Of a stretch of DNA of 10,700 nucleotides, positions 1 through 5,849 are shown one piece after another. The stretch's first letter is position 1; each line of letters begins with the position of its first letter. This DNA comes from an uncultured Maritalea sp. (GTDB lineage: Bacteria; Pseudomonadota; Alphaproteobacteria; Rhizobiales; Devosiaceae), in contig CAJXLH010000066.1 in assembly GCA_913055925.1 (NCBI GenBank), positions 1-10,700 of the forward strand. The letters are read 5' to 3'. The notes beneath the pieces were generated by a model that searched no databases, was not told the origin of the DNA, and saw nothing but the letters and a program-made list of their open reading frames with translations. A program made the translations under genes and the position numbers.

Positions 1-71
1 AACTTACAGCTACAAAACAATACAATCTTACAAAACTGTACTGGTACAAAAACCATAACGGTGAGACCAAG
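1..71 (+). promoter_or_regulatory. Upstream region of the MocR-type gene with TACAA repeats and a TGTAC palindrome
   Basis: The 71 bases before the regulator gene contain several copies of TACAA (starting near 11, 21, 30 and 45) and a perfect dyad, TGTAC-TG-GTACA, at 37-48. MocR/PdxR-type regulators are known to bind direct or inverted repeats next to their own start, often between themselves and a divergent target gene, so this is a plausible operator. A modest ribosome-binding sequence, GGTGAG (61-66 or one base earlier), sits about 5 bases before the ATG. I could not assign a -35/-10 pair with confidence. Any divergent gene lies outside the window. The operator role is inference. Confidence 0.4.
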
Positions 72-1460
72 ATGCAAACACACGTCGCAACAAAACAGCA
101 AATGGCTATCCAAGCGATTGAGGCCGAAATCGCGAAACGGCGTTTTTCACCACAACAACGCCTCCCCTCAATCCGATCGCTGTCGAAAAAGCTTTCGCTT
201 TCAAATTCCACGATTGTCGAAGCTTATGACAAGCTGGTCGCGTCGGGGGATGTTTTGGCAAAACCTGGCTCAGGCTTTTTTGTTGCGGACAAGACAACCC
301 CTCTCTCTATCTCAGAAGCTCCGCCACAACAGCATAAGGACGTGGACCCGGTTTGGATGGGACGACAGTCTTTATTGTCAGCAAAACAAGACGCTGCACC
401 TGGATGCGGCTGGTTGCCTCATTCTTGGATGCCAGAGCAAGAAATCGCCAAAGCGATGCGCACGCTCTTGCGCAACGATCAGACCAACCTCACCAATTAT
501 GCAAGCCCGCAAGGGATGCCCGAACTCAGGCAGTTGATTGCGCGCCGGCAAGCGGACCTCAATATTGATATCTCGCCGCAACAGGTGATTTTGACGGACA
601 GCGGAACACAGGCGCTTGATCTTGTTTGTCGTTTTCTATTGAAGCCCGGCGACAAAGTGTTGATCGATGACCCGTGCTATTTCAACTTCCGCGCGATGCT
701 GCGCGCCCACCATGTCGAGGCGGTTAGCGTGCCGCTTACACCCAAAGGTGCAGACCTGGATGCTTTTGAAGACGCACTCCGTGAACATCGGCCTCGCCTC
801 TACATCACCAACAGTGTGCTGCAAAACCCGACAGGCGTTTCCATTTCTAATGTGCATGCCCACAAGCTATTGAATTTGGCCGAGAAGCACGACCTGATCA
901 TATTAGAAGATGACATCTTTGCTGACCTGCAGGAAAAACCATCGACACGATTGGCAGCATTTGATGGATTGGATCGCGTTATTCAAATCGGCAGTTTCTC
1001 AAAAACACTATCAGCGTCCATTCGCTGCGGTTTTATCATCGCTAAATCCGATTGGGTCGATGAGATGACAAATTTGCGCCTAGCCACATCTTACGGTGGG
1101 TCGTCGTTTAACACACAACTCATTTTCAAACTTCTCACCGAAGGTTCTTATCGTCGGCACGTAAATGCGGTGAGAGACCGTTTGAGCAAACAGCGCTCAT
1201 ATGTATTGCGAAATCTCGATGCATTAGACATTCAACCATGGCACACGCCCTCTGAAGGCATATTCGTTTGGTGTCGACTGCCAAATAAACGCGATGCAGA
1301 ACAGGTGGCACGTACCGCCATTCAAGATGGACTAATGCTGGCACCAGGCAATGCGTTTAGCCACAAGCAAACAGCGGCAAACTTTATGCGTTTTAACATT
1401 GCACAGATGAATGATCCGGCTGTTTTTCAAAAACTCAAAATGGCGATTGCTCACGCTTAA
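72..1460 (+). CDS. MocR-family transcriptional regulator (GntR HTH + aminotransferase class I/II domain)
   Basis: A 462-residue protein with the two-part MocR architecture. Residues about 5-75 form a GntR winged helix-turn-helix (the LPSIRSLSKKL and STIVEAYDKL segments and the PGSGFFV wing are characteristic). A linker leads to a fold-type I aminotransferase domain from about 110 to the end. PLP-site residues are all visible: NPTG (252-255), the EDD motif (279-281), the Schiff-base lysine in SFSKTL (K311) and the carboxylate-binding arginine in FMRFNIA (R440). The length is normal for the family. Such proteins are cytoplasmic regulators that sense PLP or an amino-compound-PLP adduct and usually control vitamin B6, amino acid, taurine or GABA genes. 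The target cannot be told here because no metabolic partner adjoins it on the right. The ATG at 72 has a modest SD. It stands alone upstream of sciP and is probably unrelated to the flagellar genes. Confidence 0.92.
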   Translation: MQTHVATKQQMAIQAIEAEIAKRRFSPQQRLPSIRSLSKKLSLSNSTIVEAYDKLVASGDVLAKPGSGFFVADKTTPLSISEAPPQQHKDVDPVWMGRQSLLSAKQDAAPGCGWLPHSWMPEQEIAKAMRTLLRNDQTNLTNYASPQGMPELRQLIARRQADLNIDISPQQVILTDSGTQALDLVCRFLLKPGDKVLIDDPCYFNFRAMLRAHHVEAVSVPLTPKGADLDAFEDALREHRPRLYITNSVLQNPTGVSISNVHAHKLLNLAEKHDLIILEDDIFADLQEKPSTRLAAFDGLDRVIQIGSFSKTLSASIRCGFIIAKSDWVDEMTNLRLATSYGGSSFNTQLIFKLLTEGSYRRHVNAVRDRLSKQRSYVLRNLDALDIQPWHTPSEGIFVWCRLPNKRDAEQVARTAIQDGLMLAPGNAFSHKQTAANFMRFNIAQMNDPAVFQKLKMAIAHA

Positions 1461-1468
1461 AGGACTGC

Positions 1469-1489
1469 CATCTCCAAAAGAAAGAGATG
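1469..1489 (+). other. Small inverted repeat after the MocR-type gene
   Basis: CATCTC (1469-1474) and GAGATG (1484-1489) can form a 6-bp stem with a 9-base A-rich loop, starting 8 bases after the stop codon. No T-run follows, so it is not a convincing intrinsic terminator. It may stabilise the 3' end of the transcript or be chance. Confidence 0.3.
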
Positions 1490-1498
1490 TGCTGTGTC

Positions 1499-1548
1499 TT
1501 AATAAATACACTTAATCAATTCTAACCAACGGCTTAGGCAAATTTTAA
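1499..1548 (+). promoter_or_regulatory. Candidate CtrA-binding region upstream of sciP
   Basis: The CtrA recognition sequence is TTAA-N7-TTAA, with TTAACCAT as the half-site form. TTAG (1534-1537), seven bases, then TTAA (1545-1548) matches 7 of 8 fixed positions. Just upstream lie TTAA at 1499-1502 and 1512-1515 and a CTAACCAA half-site-like stretch (1522-1529). The cluster lies 55-104 bases before the sciP ATG, where a CtrA-activated promoter would be expected, and sciP is known to be CtrA-activated in Caulobacter. The region is AT-rich, so chance TTAA matches are possible. Binding is inferred. Confidence 0.45.
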
Positions 1549-1602
1549 GTCTAGCGGTCTACAGTAGGCACACAATTGGTCAGGTTTTGAGTAGTGAGTA
1601 AA

Positions 1603-1881
1603 ATGACCGCACAAATGCGTCCGCGTGTAAAATACGTAATTGGCCCCGACGGTAGTCCTTTGACAATCGCCGATCTGCCACCACCTAATACAAAAAGATG
1701 GGTAATTCGCCGCAAGGCTGAAGTGGTTGCCGCCGTGCGTGGGGGCCTTCTAAGCCTCGACGAAGCGTGCACCCGTTATACCTTAAGTGTTGACGAGTTT
1801 CTTAACTGGCAAGCTTCCATTGATAAACATGGCTTGGCTGGGTTGAGAACCACATGGGTTCAACACTACAGAGACCACTAA
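1603..1881 (+). CDS. sciP: CtrA inhibitor SciP (DUF1153 family)
   Basis: A 92-residue protein matching the highly conserved SciP/DUF1153 family. The N-terminus reads RPRVKYVIGPDGSPLTIADL, followed by the KRWVIRRKAEVVAAVRGGLL block and a helix-turn-helix segment (SLDEACTRYTLSVDEFLNW). In Caulobacter crescentus SciP accumulates late in the cell cycle and blocks CtrA from recruiting RNA polymerase at CtrA-activated promoters, including flagellar ones. The ATG at 1603 begins MTAQMRPRVK, which fits the family; an in-frame GTG at 1594 would add three residues and a further ATG lies at 1615. None has a strong SD. It is monocistronic: TTAA boxes lie upstream and a terminator lies downstream. The position next to fliF fits a regulator of class II flagellar genes. 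The family call is very secure; the regulatory role is taken from Caulobacter. Confidence 0.95.
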   Translation: MTAQMRPRVKYVIGPDGSPLTIADLPPPNTKRWVIRRKAEVVAAVRGGLLSLDEACTRYTLSVDEFLNWQASIDKHGLAGLRTTWVQHYRDH

Positions 1882-1892
1882 ATATCTGAATT

Positions 1893-1909
1893 AACGAGCA
1901 TTTCTCGTT
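1893..1909 (+). other. Perfect 6-bp hairpin between sciP and its terminator
   Basis: AACGAG (1893-1898) and CTCGTT (1904-1909) are exact inverted repeats separated by CATTT. The stem starts 12 bases after the sciP stop and precedes the main terminator by a few bases. It could protect the mRNA 3' end or be an accessory stem. It has no T-run of its own. Confidence 0.4.
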
Positions 1910-1915
1910 CAATGT

Positions 1916-1945
1916 AAAAAGCCTGCTCTTTGGAGCGGGCTTTTT
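1916..1945 (+). terminator. Rho-independent terminator after sciP
   Basis: GCCTGCTC (1921-1928) pairs with GAGCGGGC (1933-1940) through a TTTG loop, giving an 8-bp stem with one T-G wobble. It is flanked by AAAAA (1916-1920) and TTTTT (1941-1945), which extend the stem and supply the U-tract. This is a canonical intrinsic terminator, symmetrical enough to work in both directions. It separates sciP from the flagellar operon, which therefore needs its own promoter. Confidence 0.9.
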
Positions 1946-1985
1946 GTGCTGGGTAAATTTATCCCGGCAATTTTTGCATTTCGCC

Positions 1986-2009
1986 CTAACCATTAACACT
2001 ATGTTTACC
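1986..2009 (+). promoter_or_regulatory. Candidate CtrA box in the fliF operon promoter
   Basis: TTAA (1993-1996), seven bases, then TTTACC (2004-2009) matches TTAA-N7-TTAACC with one mismatch. Directly before it, and overlapping by one base, CTAACCAT (1986-1993) matches the half-site TTAACCAT at 7 of 8 positions. The element lies about 72-95 bases before the GTG I prefer for fliF. In Caulobacter the fliF operon is a CtrA-activated class II operon, so motif and context agree. FlbD also represses that promoter, but I could not identify an ftr element here with confidence. Confidence 0.6.
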
Positions 2010-2080
2010 ACCCCCTAGGTAAATTTTGCCTAGCGAGTATTTCGCACCATTGATTGGGCAACATTGAGTTGGGTGAGAGT

Positions 2081-3694
2081 GTGAACGGATTTGGCGAGTT
2101 TTTGGCACGGTTAGGTATTGCACGGGTCGCAGCAATGGCCGTTACCGCGATCCTAATGATCGGTTTTTTTGCGTTTTTGATCTTTAGAGTGTCTACGCCG
2201 CAAATGGCGCCCGTTTATACCGGCCTCGATTTCGAGGACAGCGCAGCCATTGTTAAAGAGCTTCGGACTTTGGGTGTTCCATTTGAAATTCGTGGCGATG
2301 GTGAAAGCATTTTGGTTGCCCGCGACCAAATCACCACAATCCGCATGACCTTGGCTGAAAGCGGCCTACCGACACGTGGTCAGGTCGGCTATGAAATTTT
2401 CGACAAACAAAACACCCTTGGCGCCACCAGCTTTGTTCAAAATCTAAATCACCTGCGTGCACTCGAAGGCGAATTGGCCCGGACGATCTCCTCCCTCGCC
2501 CGTGTTAAGTCAGCCCGAGTGCACCTTGTACTTCCTGAGCGTGAATTGTTCCGTCGGGAAGCAAAACAACCTTCCGCTTCAATTGTTTTGGAAGTCCGTG
2601 GCGGTCTTTCAACTGGCGAAATCCGGTCAATTCAACATATGGTTGCTTCGGCCGTTGATAGCTTGACCCCGAACATGGTTTCAATTGTCGACAATACTGG
2701 CAAGCTTTTGGCCGCAGGGTCAAACGGCGAAGATTCAATCATCTCATCAGCAGGCGAAGAACGCACAGCTGCGCTTGAGAATAAGATGCGCAACCGGCTT
2801 GAGGATATGCTTGCCAATGTCCTTGGTGGCGGCAAAGTTCGTGTTCAAGTGAGCGCGGAGCTTGACCTTAATCGCCTAACACGCACGTCAGAAAGCTTTG
2901 ACCCAGATGGTCAAGTGGTCCGTTCAACGCAAACCCGCGAGCTTTCCAACCAAGCAAAAGGCGGTGATGGCGGTCAGGTAAGCGTGGCCAACGAATTGCC
3001 AGGCGCGACTGAAAATGGCGGCAATGGCGGTTCATCCGAACAATCCGCAACAACCGAAGAAACAACCAACTTTGAAATTTCACGCACAACGCAAACAGAA
3101 GTTGTTGAAGCTGGTGCGGTTAAGCGCCTAAGCGTAGCGGTGGTTGTTGATGGTGTTTACACAACGGCACCAGACGGCACCGTGAGCTACACGCCACGTT
3201 CTGACAGCGAATTGGAACAAATCCGCGCACTCGTGAACTCTGCCGTTGGTTACGATAAAAATCGTGGCGACCAAATTGAAGTCATCAACATGCAGTTTGC
3301 TGAGCGCCCAGAGCTAGACTTTGAGCCATCCGAAGCAGGCCTCTTCGACTTCACACGTGACGACATGTTCTCCGCTGCTGAAATGGCCGTGACCCTATTG
3401 ATCGCCCTAGCGCTTGTCTTCTTCGTGATGCGCCCACTGATCAAGCGTGTTCTTGAGCCAGAAGAGCAACCAATGTTGGTGTCGGCGCAAGAAGCTGTGG
3501 ACGCCGAGGGCAACCCAATTGAAAATACTCAACCGCTGACCCAAGAGGAAGAGGCGCGCGAGCAATGGCTAGAAGAAGCCCGCAGCCTCGGCCAAGCGCA
3601 AATCGAAGCGATTGAGCGTGTGGGTACTTTGGTTCAAGAAAATCCAAAACAAGCATCAATGATCATTCGCAACTGGCTTTTGGAGGCCGCGTAA
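2081..3694 (+). CDS. fliF: Flagellar M-ring protein FliF
   Basis: An inner-membrane protein that forms the MS ring, the base on which rotor and export apparatus assemble. From the GTG at 2081 it has 537 residues, normal for the family. A first membrane segment lies near residues 15-37, followed by the YscJ/FliF ring domains (TPQMAPVYTGLDFEDSA; SARVHLVLPERELFRR; PSASIVLEV). A Gly/Asn/Ser/Thr-rich linker covers about 292-332, a second membrane segment about 432-455, and an acidic cytoplasmic tail ends IIRNWLLEAA, the FliG-binding part. Start choice: the GTG at 2081 has an SD-like GGGTGAG at 2071-2077 and gives MNGFGEFLARLG. In-frame TTG codons at 2054 and 2069 would add nine or four residues without a better ribosome site. 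It is the first gene of the operon, with fliG three bases after its stop. I see no frame damage. Confidence 0.96.
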   Translation: MNGFGEFLARLGIARVAAMAVTAILMIGFFAFLIFRVSTPQMAPVYTGLDFEDSAAIVKELRTLGVPFEIRGDGESILVARDQITTIRMTLAESGLPTRGQVGYEIFDKQNTLGATSFVQNLNHLRALEGELARTISSLARVKSARVHLVLPERELFRREAKQPSASIVLEVRGGLSTGEIRSIQHMVASAVDSLTPNMVSIVDNTGKLLAAGSNGEDSIISSAGEERTAALENKMRNRLEDMLANVLGGGKVRVQVSAELDLNRLTRTSESFDPDGQVVRSTQTRELSNQAKGGDGGQVSVANELPGATENGGNGGSSEQSATTEETTNFEISRTTQTEVVEAGAVKRLSVAVVVDGVYTTAPDGTVSYTPRSDSELEQIRALVNSAVGYDKNRGDQIEVINMQFAERPELDFEPSEAGLFDFTRDDMFSAAEMAVTLLIALALVFFVMRPLIKRVLEPEEQPMLVSAQEAVDAEGNPIENTQPLTQEEEAREQWLEEARSLGQAQIEAIERVGTLVQENPKQASMIIRNWLLEAA

Positions 3695-3697
3695 TCC

Positions 3698-4765
3698 ATG
3701 GCGAATGAACTGGCCACCCAGAACAACGGTATTGGTGCCAACCTAGAGGTTGGCGAAAATGCGCAAGAGCGTGAGCTGAAAGGCGACGAGCGCGCCGCTG
3801 TGATCATGCTGGCTTTGGGACCCACTTACGGCAAGCCGATTTTTGAAGAGCTGGACGACATTGAGATCCGCCAGCTTTCGCGCGCCATGTCCAATATGGG
3901 TGCGGTCACCCAAGACATGCTGGATAAGATTTTCGCGCAATTTGTTATGGGTGTCACAACCAACGGCGATCTGAACGGTGGCGTTGATTCCACAGAACGG
4001 CTTTTGTTGTCTTTCCTACCAAAAGACCGCGTGGAAATGATCATGGAAGAAATTCGTGGTCCTGCAGGTCGGAACATTTGGGAAAAACTCTCAAACGTAC
4101 AAGAAGACATTCTCGCCAGTTTCTTGAAGAACGAATACCCGCAAACCATTGCTGTAGTGATGACAAAACTCGCCACAGACCACGCCTCGCGCGTTTTGGC
4201 GTCTTTGCCCGATGAGTTGTCGATGGAAGTTGTGCAGCGCATGTTGGCTATGGAGCCAGTGCAAAAAGAGATCGTTGAAAAGATCGAAGACACACTGCGC
4301 ACCGAGTTTATGTCGACGCTGTCGCACACACGTCGTCGCGATAGTCACGAACAAATGGCGGAAATCTTCAACTCATTTGACCGCCAAACCGAAGCGCGTT
4401 TCCTCACCAGCCTTGAAGAGCGCGACATGGAAGCGGCCGAGCGCATCAAGGCCTTGATGTTTACATTCGACGATCTGGCATCGCTCGATGGCACTGCAAT
4501 CCAAACTGTATTGCAGCAGGTTGAAAAACCAATGCTTACGCTTGGTCTAAAAGGCGCGACTGAAGAGACCAAAGAGAAGTTCCTCAAAAATATGTCTGCG
4601 CGTGCGGCTAAGATGATGATCGACGATATGGAGGCCATGGGCCCTGTTCGCTTGAAAGATGTCGATGAAGCGCAATCAGCGATGGTGAACCTTGCTAAAG
4701 ACTTGGCGGCGAAGGGGGAAATCGTCATCACCAAGAACGGCATGGATGAGGAGATGATTGGCTAG
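3698..4765 (+). CDS. fliG: Flagellar motor switch protein FliG
   Basis: A 355-residue rotor protein that binds the FliF tail and, through its C-terminal domain, generates torque against the MotA stator. The N-terminal domain (about 27-115) contains GDERAAVIMLALG. The middle domain has the conserved EYPQT (146-150, the EHPQT-type motif). The hinge motif MFTF is at 254-257. The C-terminal torque domain includes KFLKNMSARAAKMM and DDMEAMGPVRLKDVDEAQ, carrying the charged residues of the family. A GGAGG sequence at 3682-3686 serves the ATG at 3698. Residues 1-26 are a variable leader. The 3' end overlaps a possible TTG start of fliH by 8 bases, indicating tight coupling. The gene is intact and typical. 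Confidence 0.97.
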   Translation: MANELATQNNGIGANLEVGENAQERELKGDERAAVIMLALGPTYGKPIFEELDDIEIRQLSRAMSNMGAVTQDMLDKIFAQFVMGVTTNGDLNGGVDSTERLLLSFLPKDRVEMIMEEIRGPAGRNIWEKLSNVQEDILASFLKNEYPQTIAVVMTKLATDHASRVLASLPDELSMEVVQRMLAMEPVQKEIVEKIEDTLRTEFMSTLSHTRRRDSHEQMAEIFNSFDRQTEARFLTSLEERDMEAAERIKALMFTFDDLASLDGTAIQTVLQQVEKPMLTLGLKGATEETKEKFLKNMSARAAKMMIDDMEAMGPVRLKDVDEAQSAMVNLAKDLAAKGEIVITKNGMDEEMIG

Positions 4766-4769
4766 CATC

Positions 4770-5457
4770 ATGACCCAACCTGCCAAATTCACATTCGACC
4801 TTGATCTTGCAAAATCTACGCGCACATCAAAGCTGATGGAGCAGCGTGATATTGATCTGCTGATCTCGCAAGCCAAAGAACAAGGTTACGCAGAAGGGTT
4901 GGCAGCAGGGCAAACATCCATTGAAAGCCAAACCAACCAACAAATCGCAGCAGCAGCCGAACAAGTCGCGGCCCAAGGGCAGCAGTTTTTGAACGCGCTC
5001 GATAATGCGCAAGCACATCACCTTACAACGGCGACCACCCTCGCCGCTTCAGTCGGCAAAAAACTCGCCACACATCTGATGGACAAGTTCCCATTGGATG
5101 AAATTGACGCTTTGCTCAAAGATTGCCGCGCACCTCGTTGTGCGCTGCAACGACCAATTGTCCGACCGCGTGAAGCCAATCGCAGAGCAATATGCCCATC
5201 AAGCCGGATATGAAGGTCGCTTGATCATTATGGGTGAGCCCGACATCGCGCCAGGTGATTGCCGCATCGAATGGTCCGATGGTGGTTTGGCGCGCCAATT
5301 GAATAATCTCATCGAAGAAATTGACCAAAAAGTTGCGCAATATGTGCAGCTCAAGGGGCCAAACGAACAACCTGTTGAACTGCCGGCGGAACTTGAGGCC
5401 GAAACACCTGACGCAGAACAGCTAATCGGGCATGAAAGCCCAGAGGAAATCCAATGA
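4770..5457 (+). pseudogene. fliH: FliH (FlbE) flagellar export protein, frame-disrupted
   Basis: FliH binds the export ATPase FliI and docks it to FliN and FlhA. The N-terminal half starts at ATG 4770 (MTQPAKFTFDLDL) or TTG 4758, which has AGGAG four bases upstream and overlaps the fliG end. It runs through an Ala/Gln-rich helical region to ATHLMDKFPLDEIDALLKDC (ending at 5126), then continues out of family as an Arg/Pro-rich tail to a stop at 5213. The C-terminal half is in the +1 frame from about 5131 to 5457 (HLVVRCNDQLSDRV, EGRLIIMGEPDIAPGDCRIE), clearly the FliH C-terminal domain. From what I know of the family, a few residues normally sit between the ALLKDC-like and HLVVR-like segments; they are missing. 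A deletion of 3n+2 bases (or an error) near 5124-5131 explains this best. The reading frame overlaps fliN by ATGA. Whether the break is real is unknown. Confidence 0.85.
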
Positions 5458-5816
5458 GTGATACCGACGATCCAACTGTACAAGATCCGGATGGCGGCTT
5501 GGGCTCTATGCTTGACGGGCTTGAGGAAATGCAAGCCGAAGAAAAGGCGCCGAAAAGCGAATCTGGTGAAAAAACCGCTGACGATTTGGAAGCGGTATTT
5601 GACGTTCCAGTCCGCATTTCCGCTGTCCTTGGTCGCACGAAAATGCCCGTTTCTGATCTTTTGGAGATGGACGCTGGTACTGTGGTGGAACTGGACCGGC
5701 AGGTGGGTGAAGCCATCGATATTTATGTGAACGCGCGGCTTGTAGCTCGCGGCGAAATTGTTCTGGTGGAAGACAAGCTTGGCATCACCATGACAGAGAT
5801 TATTAAAGCCGGATAA
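5454..5816 (+). CDS. fliN: Flagellar motor switch protein FliN
   Basis: A 120-residue cytoplasmic C-ring protein. Residues 1-45 are an acidic, probably disordered leader. Residues 46-118 form the SpoA/FliN domain, with VFDVPVRISAVLGRTKMPVSDLLEM, the hydrophobic VVELDR strand, DIYVNARLVARGEIVLVEDKLGI and the usual ending TEIIKAG. FliN forms the lower C ring, takes part in switching and gives FliH/FliI a docking site near the export gate. A good SD (AGAGG, 5442-5446) lies 7 bases before the ATG, and the start overlaps the fliH stop as ATGA, implying translational coupling. Length and motif content are normal. Confidence 0.96.
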   Translation: MSDTDDPTVQDPDGGLGSMLDGLEEMQAEEKAPKSESGEKTADDLEAVFDVPVRISAVLGRTKMPVSDLLEMDAGTVVELDRQVGEAIDIYVNARLVARGEIVLVEDKLGITMTEIIKAG

Positions 5817-5821
5817 GGCAC

Positions 5822-5833
5822 CGCCAATTGGCG
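5822..5833. other. Perfect 12-bp palindrome between fliN and flbD
   Basis: CGCCAATTGGCG is exactly self-complementary and occupies a third of the 33-base gap between fliN and flbD, ending a few bases before the flbD SD. With no loop it makes a poor hairpin but could be a dimeric protein site or part of a weak secondary structure affecting flbD translation. No T-run follows, so it is not a terminator. Function unknown. Confidence 0.4.
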
Positions 5834-5849
5834 CAAAAGGAACAGTAAA

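Noticed and set aside
1499..1515. TTAA-N9-TTAA as a CtrA site before sciP
   Set aside because: The spacing is nine bases, not seven. The TTAG-N7-TTAA pair at 1534-1548 is a better match.
2054..2080. TTG at 2054 as the fliF start
   Set aside because: It has no Shine-Dalgarno sequence. The GTG at 2081 has GGGTGAG in front of it and gives the expected short N-terminus before the first membrane helix.
3826..4329. A 167-codon open frame on the minus strand inside fliG
   Set aside because: It is an antisense shadow of the conserved FliG coding sequence, Ser-rich and without a recognisable domain or ribosome site.
5098..5213. Programmed ribosomal frameshifting in fliH
   Set aside because: The junction shows no obvious slippery heptamer or stop-codon-based +1 site. 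The apparent loss of several residues at the junction is better explained by a deletion or an error.
5822..5833. The palindrome between fliN and flbD as a terminator
   Set aside because: It has no loop and no T-run, and the downstream gene follows with a good ribosome site.
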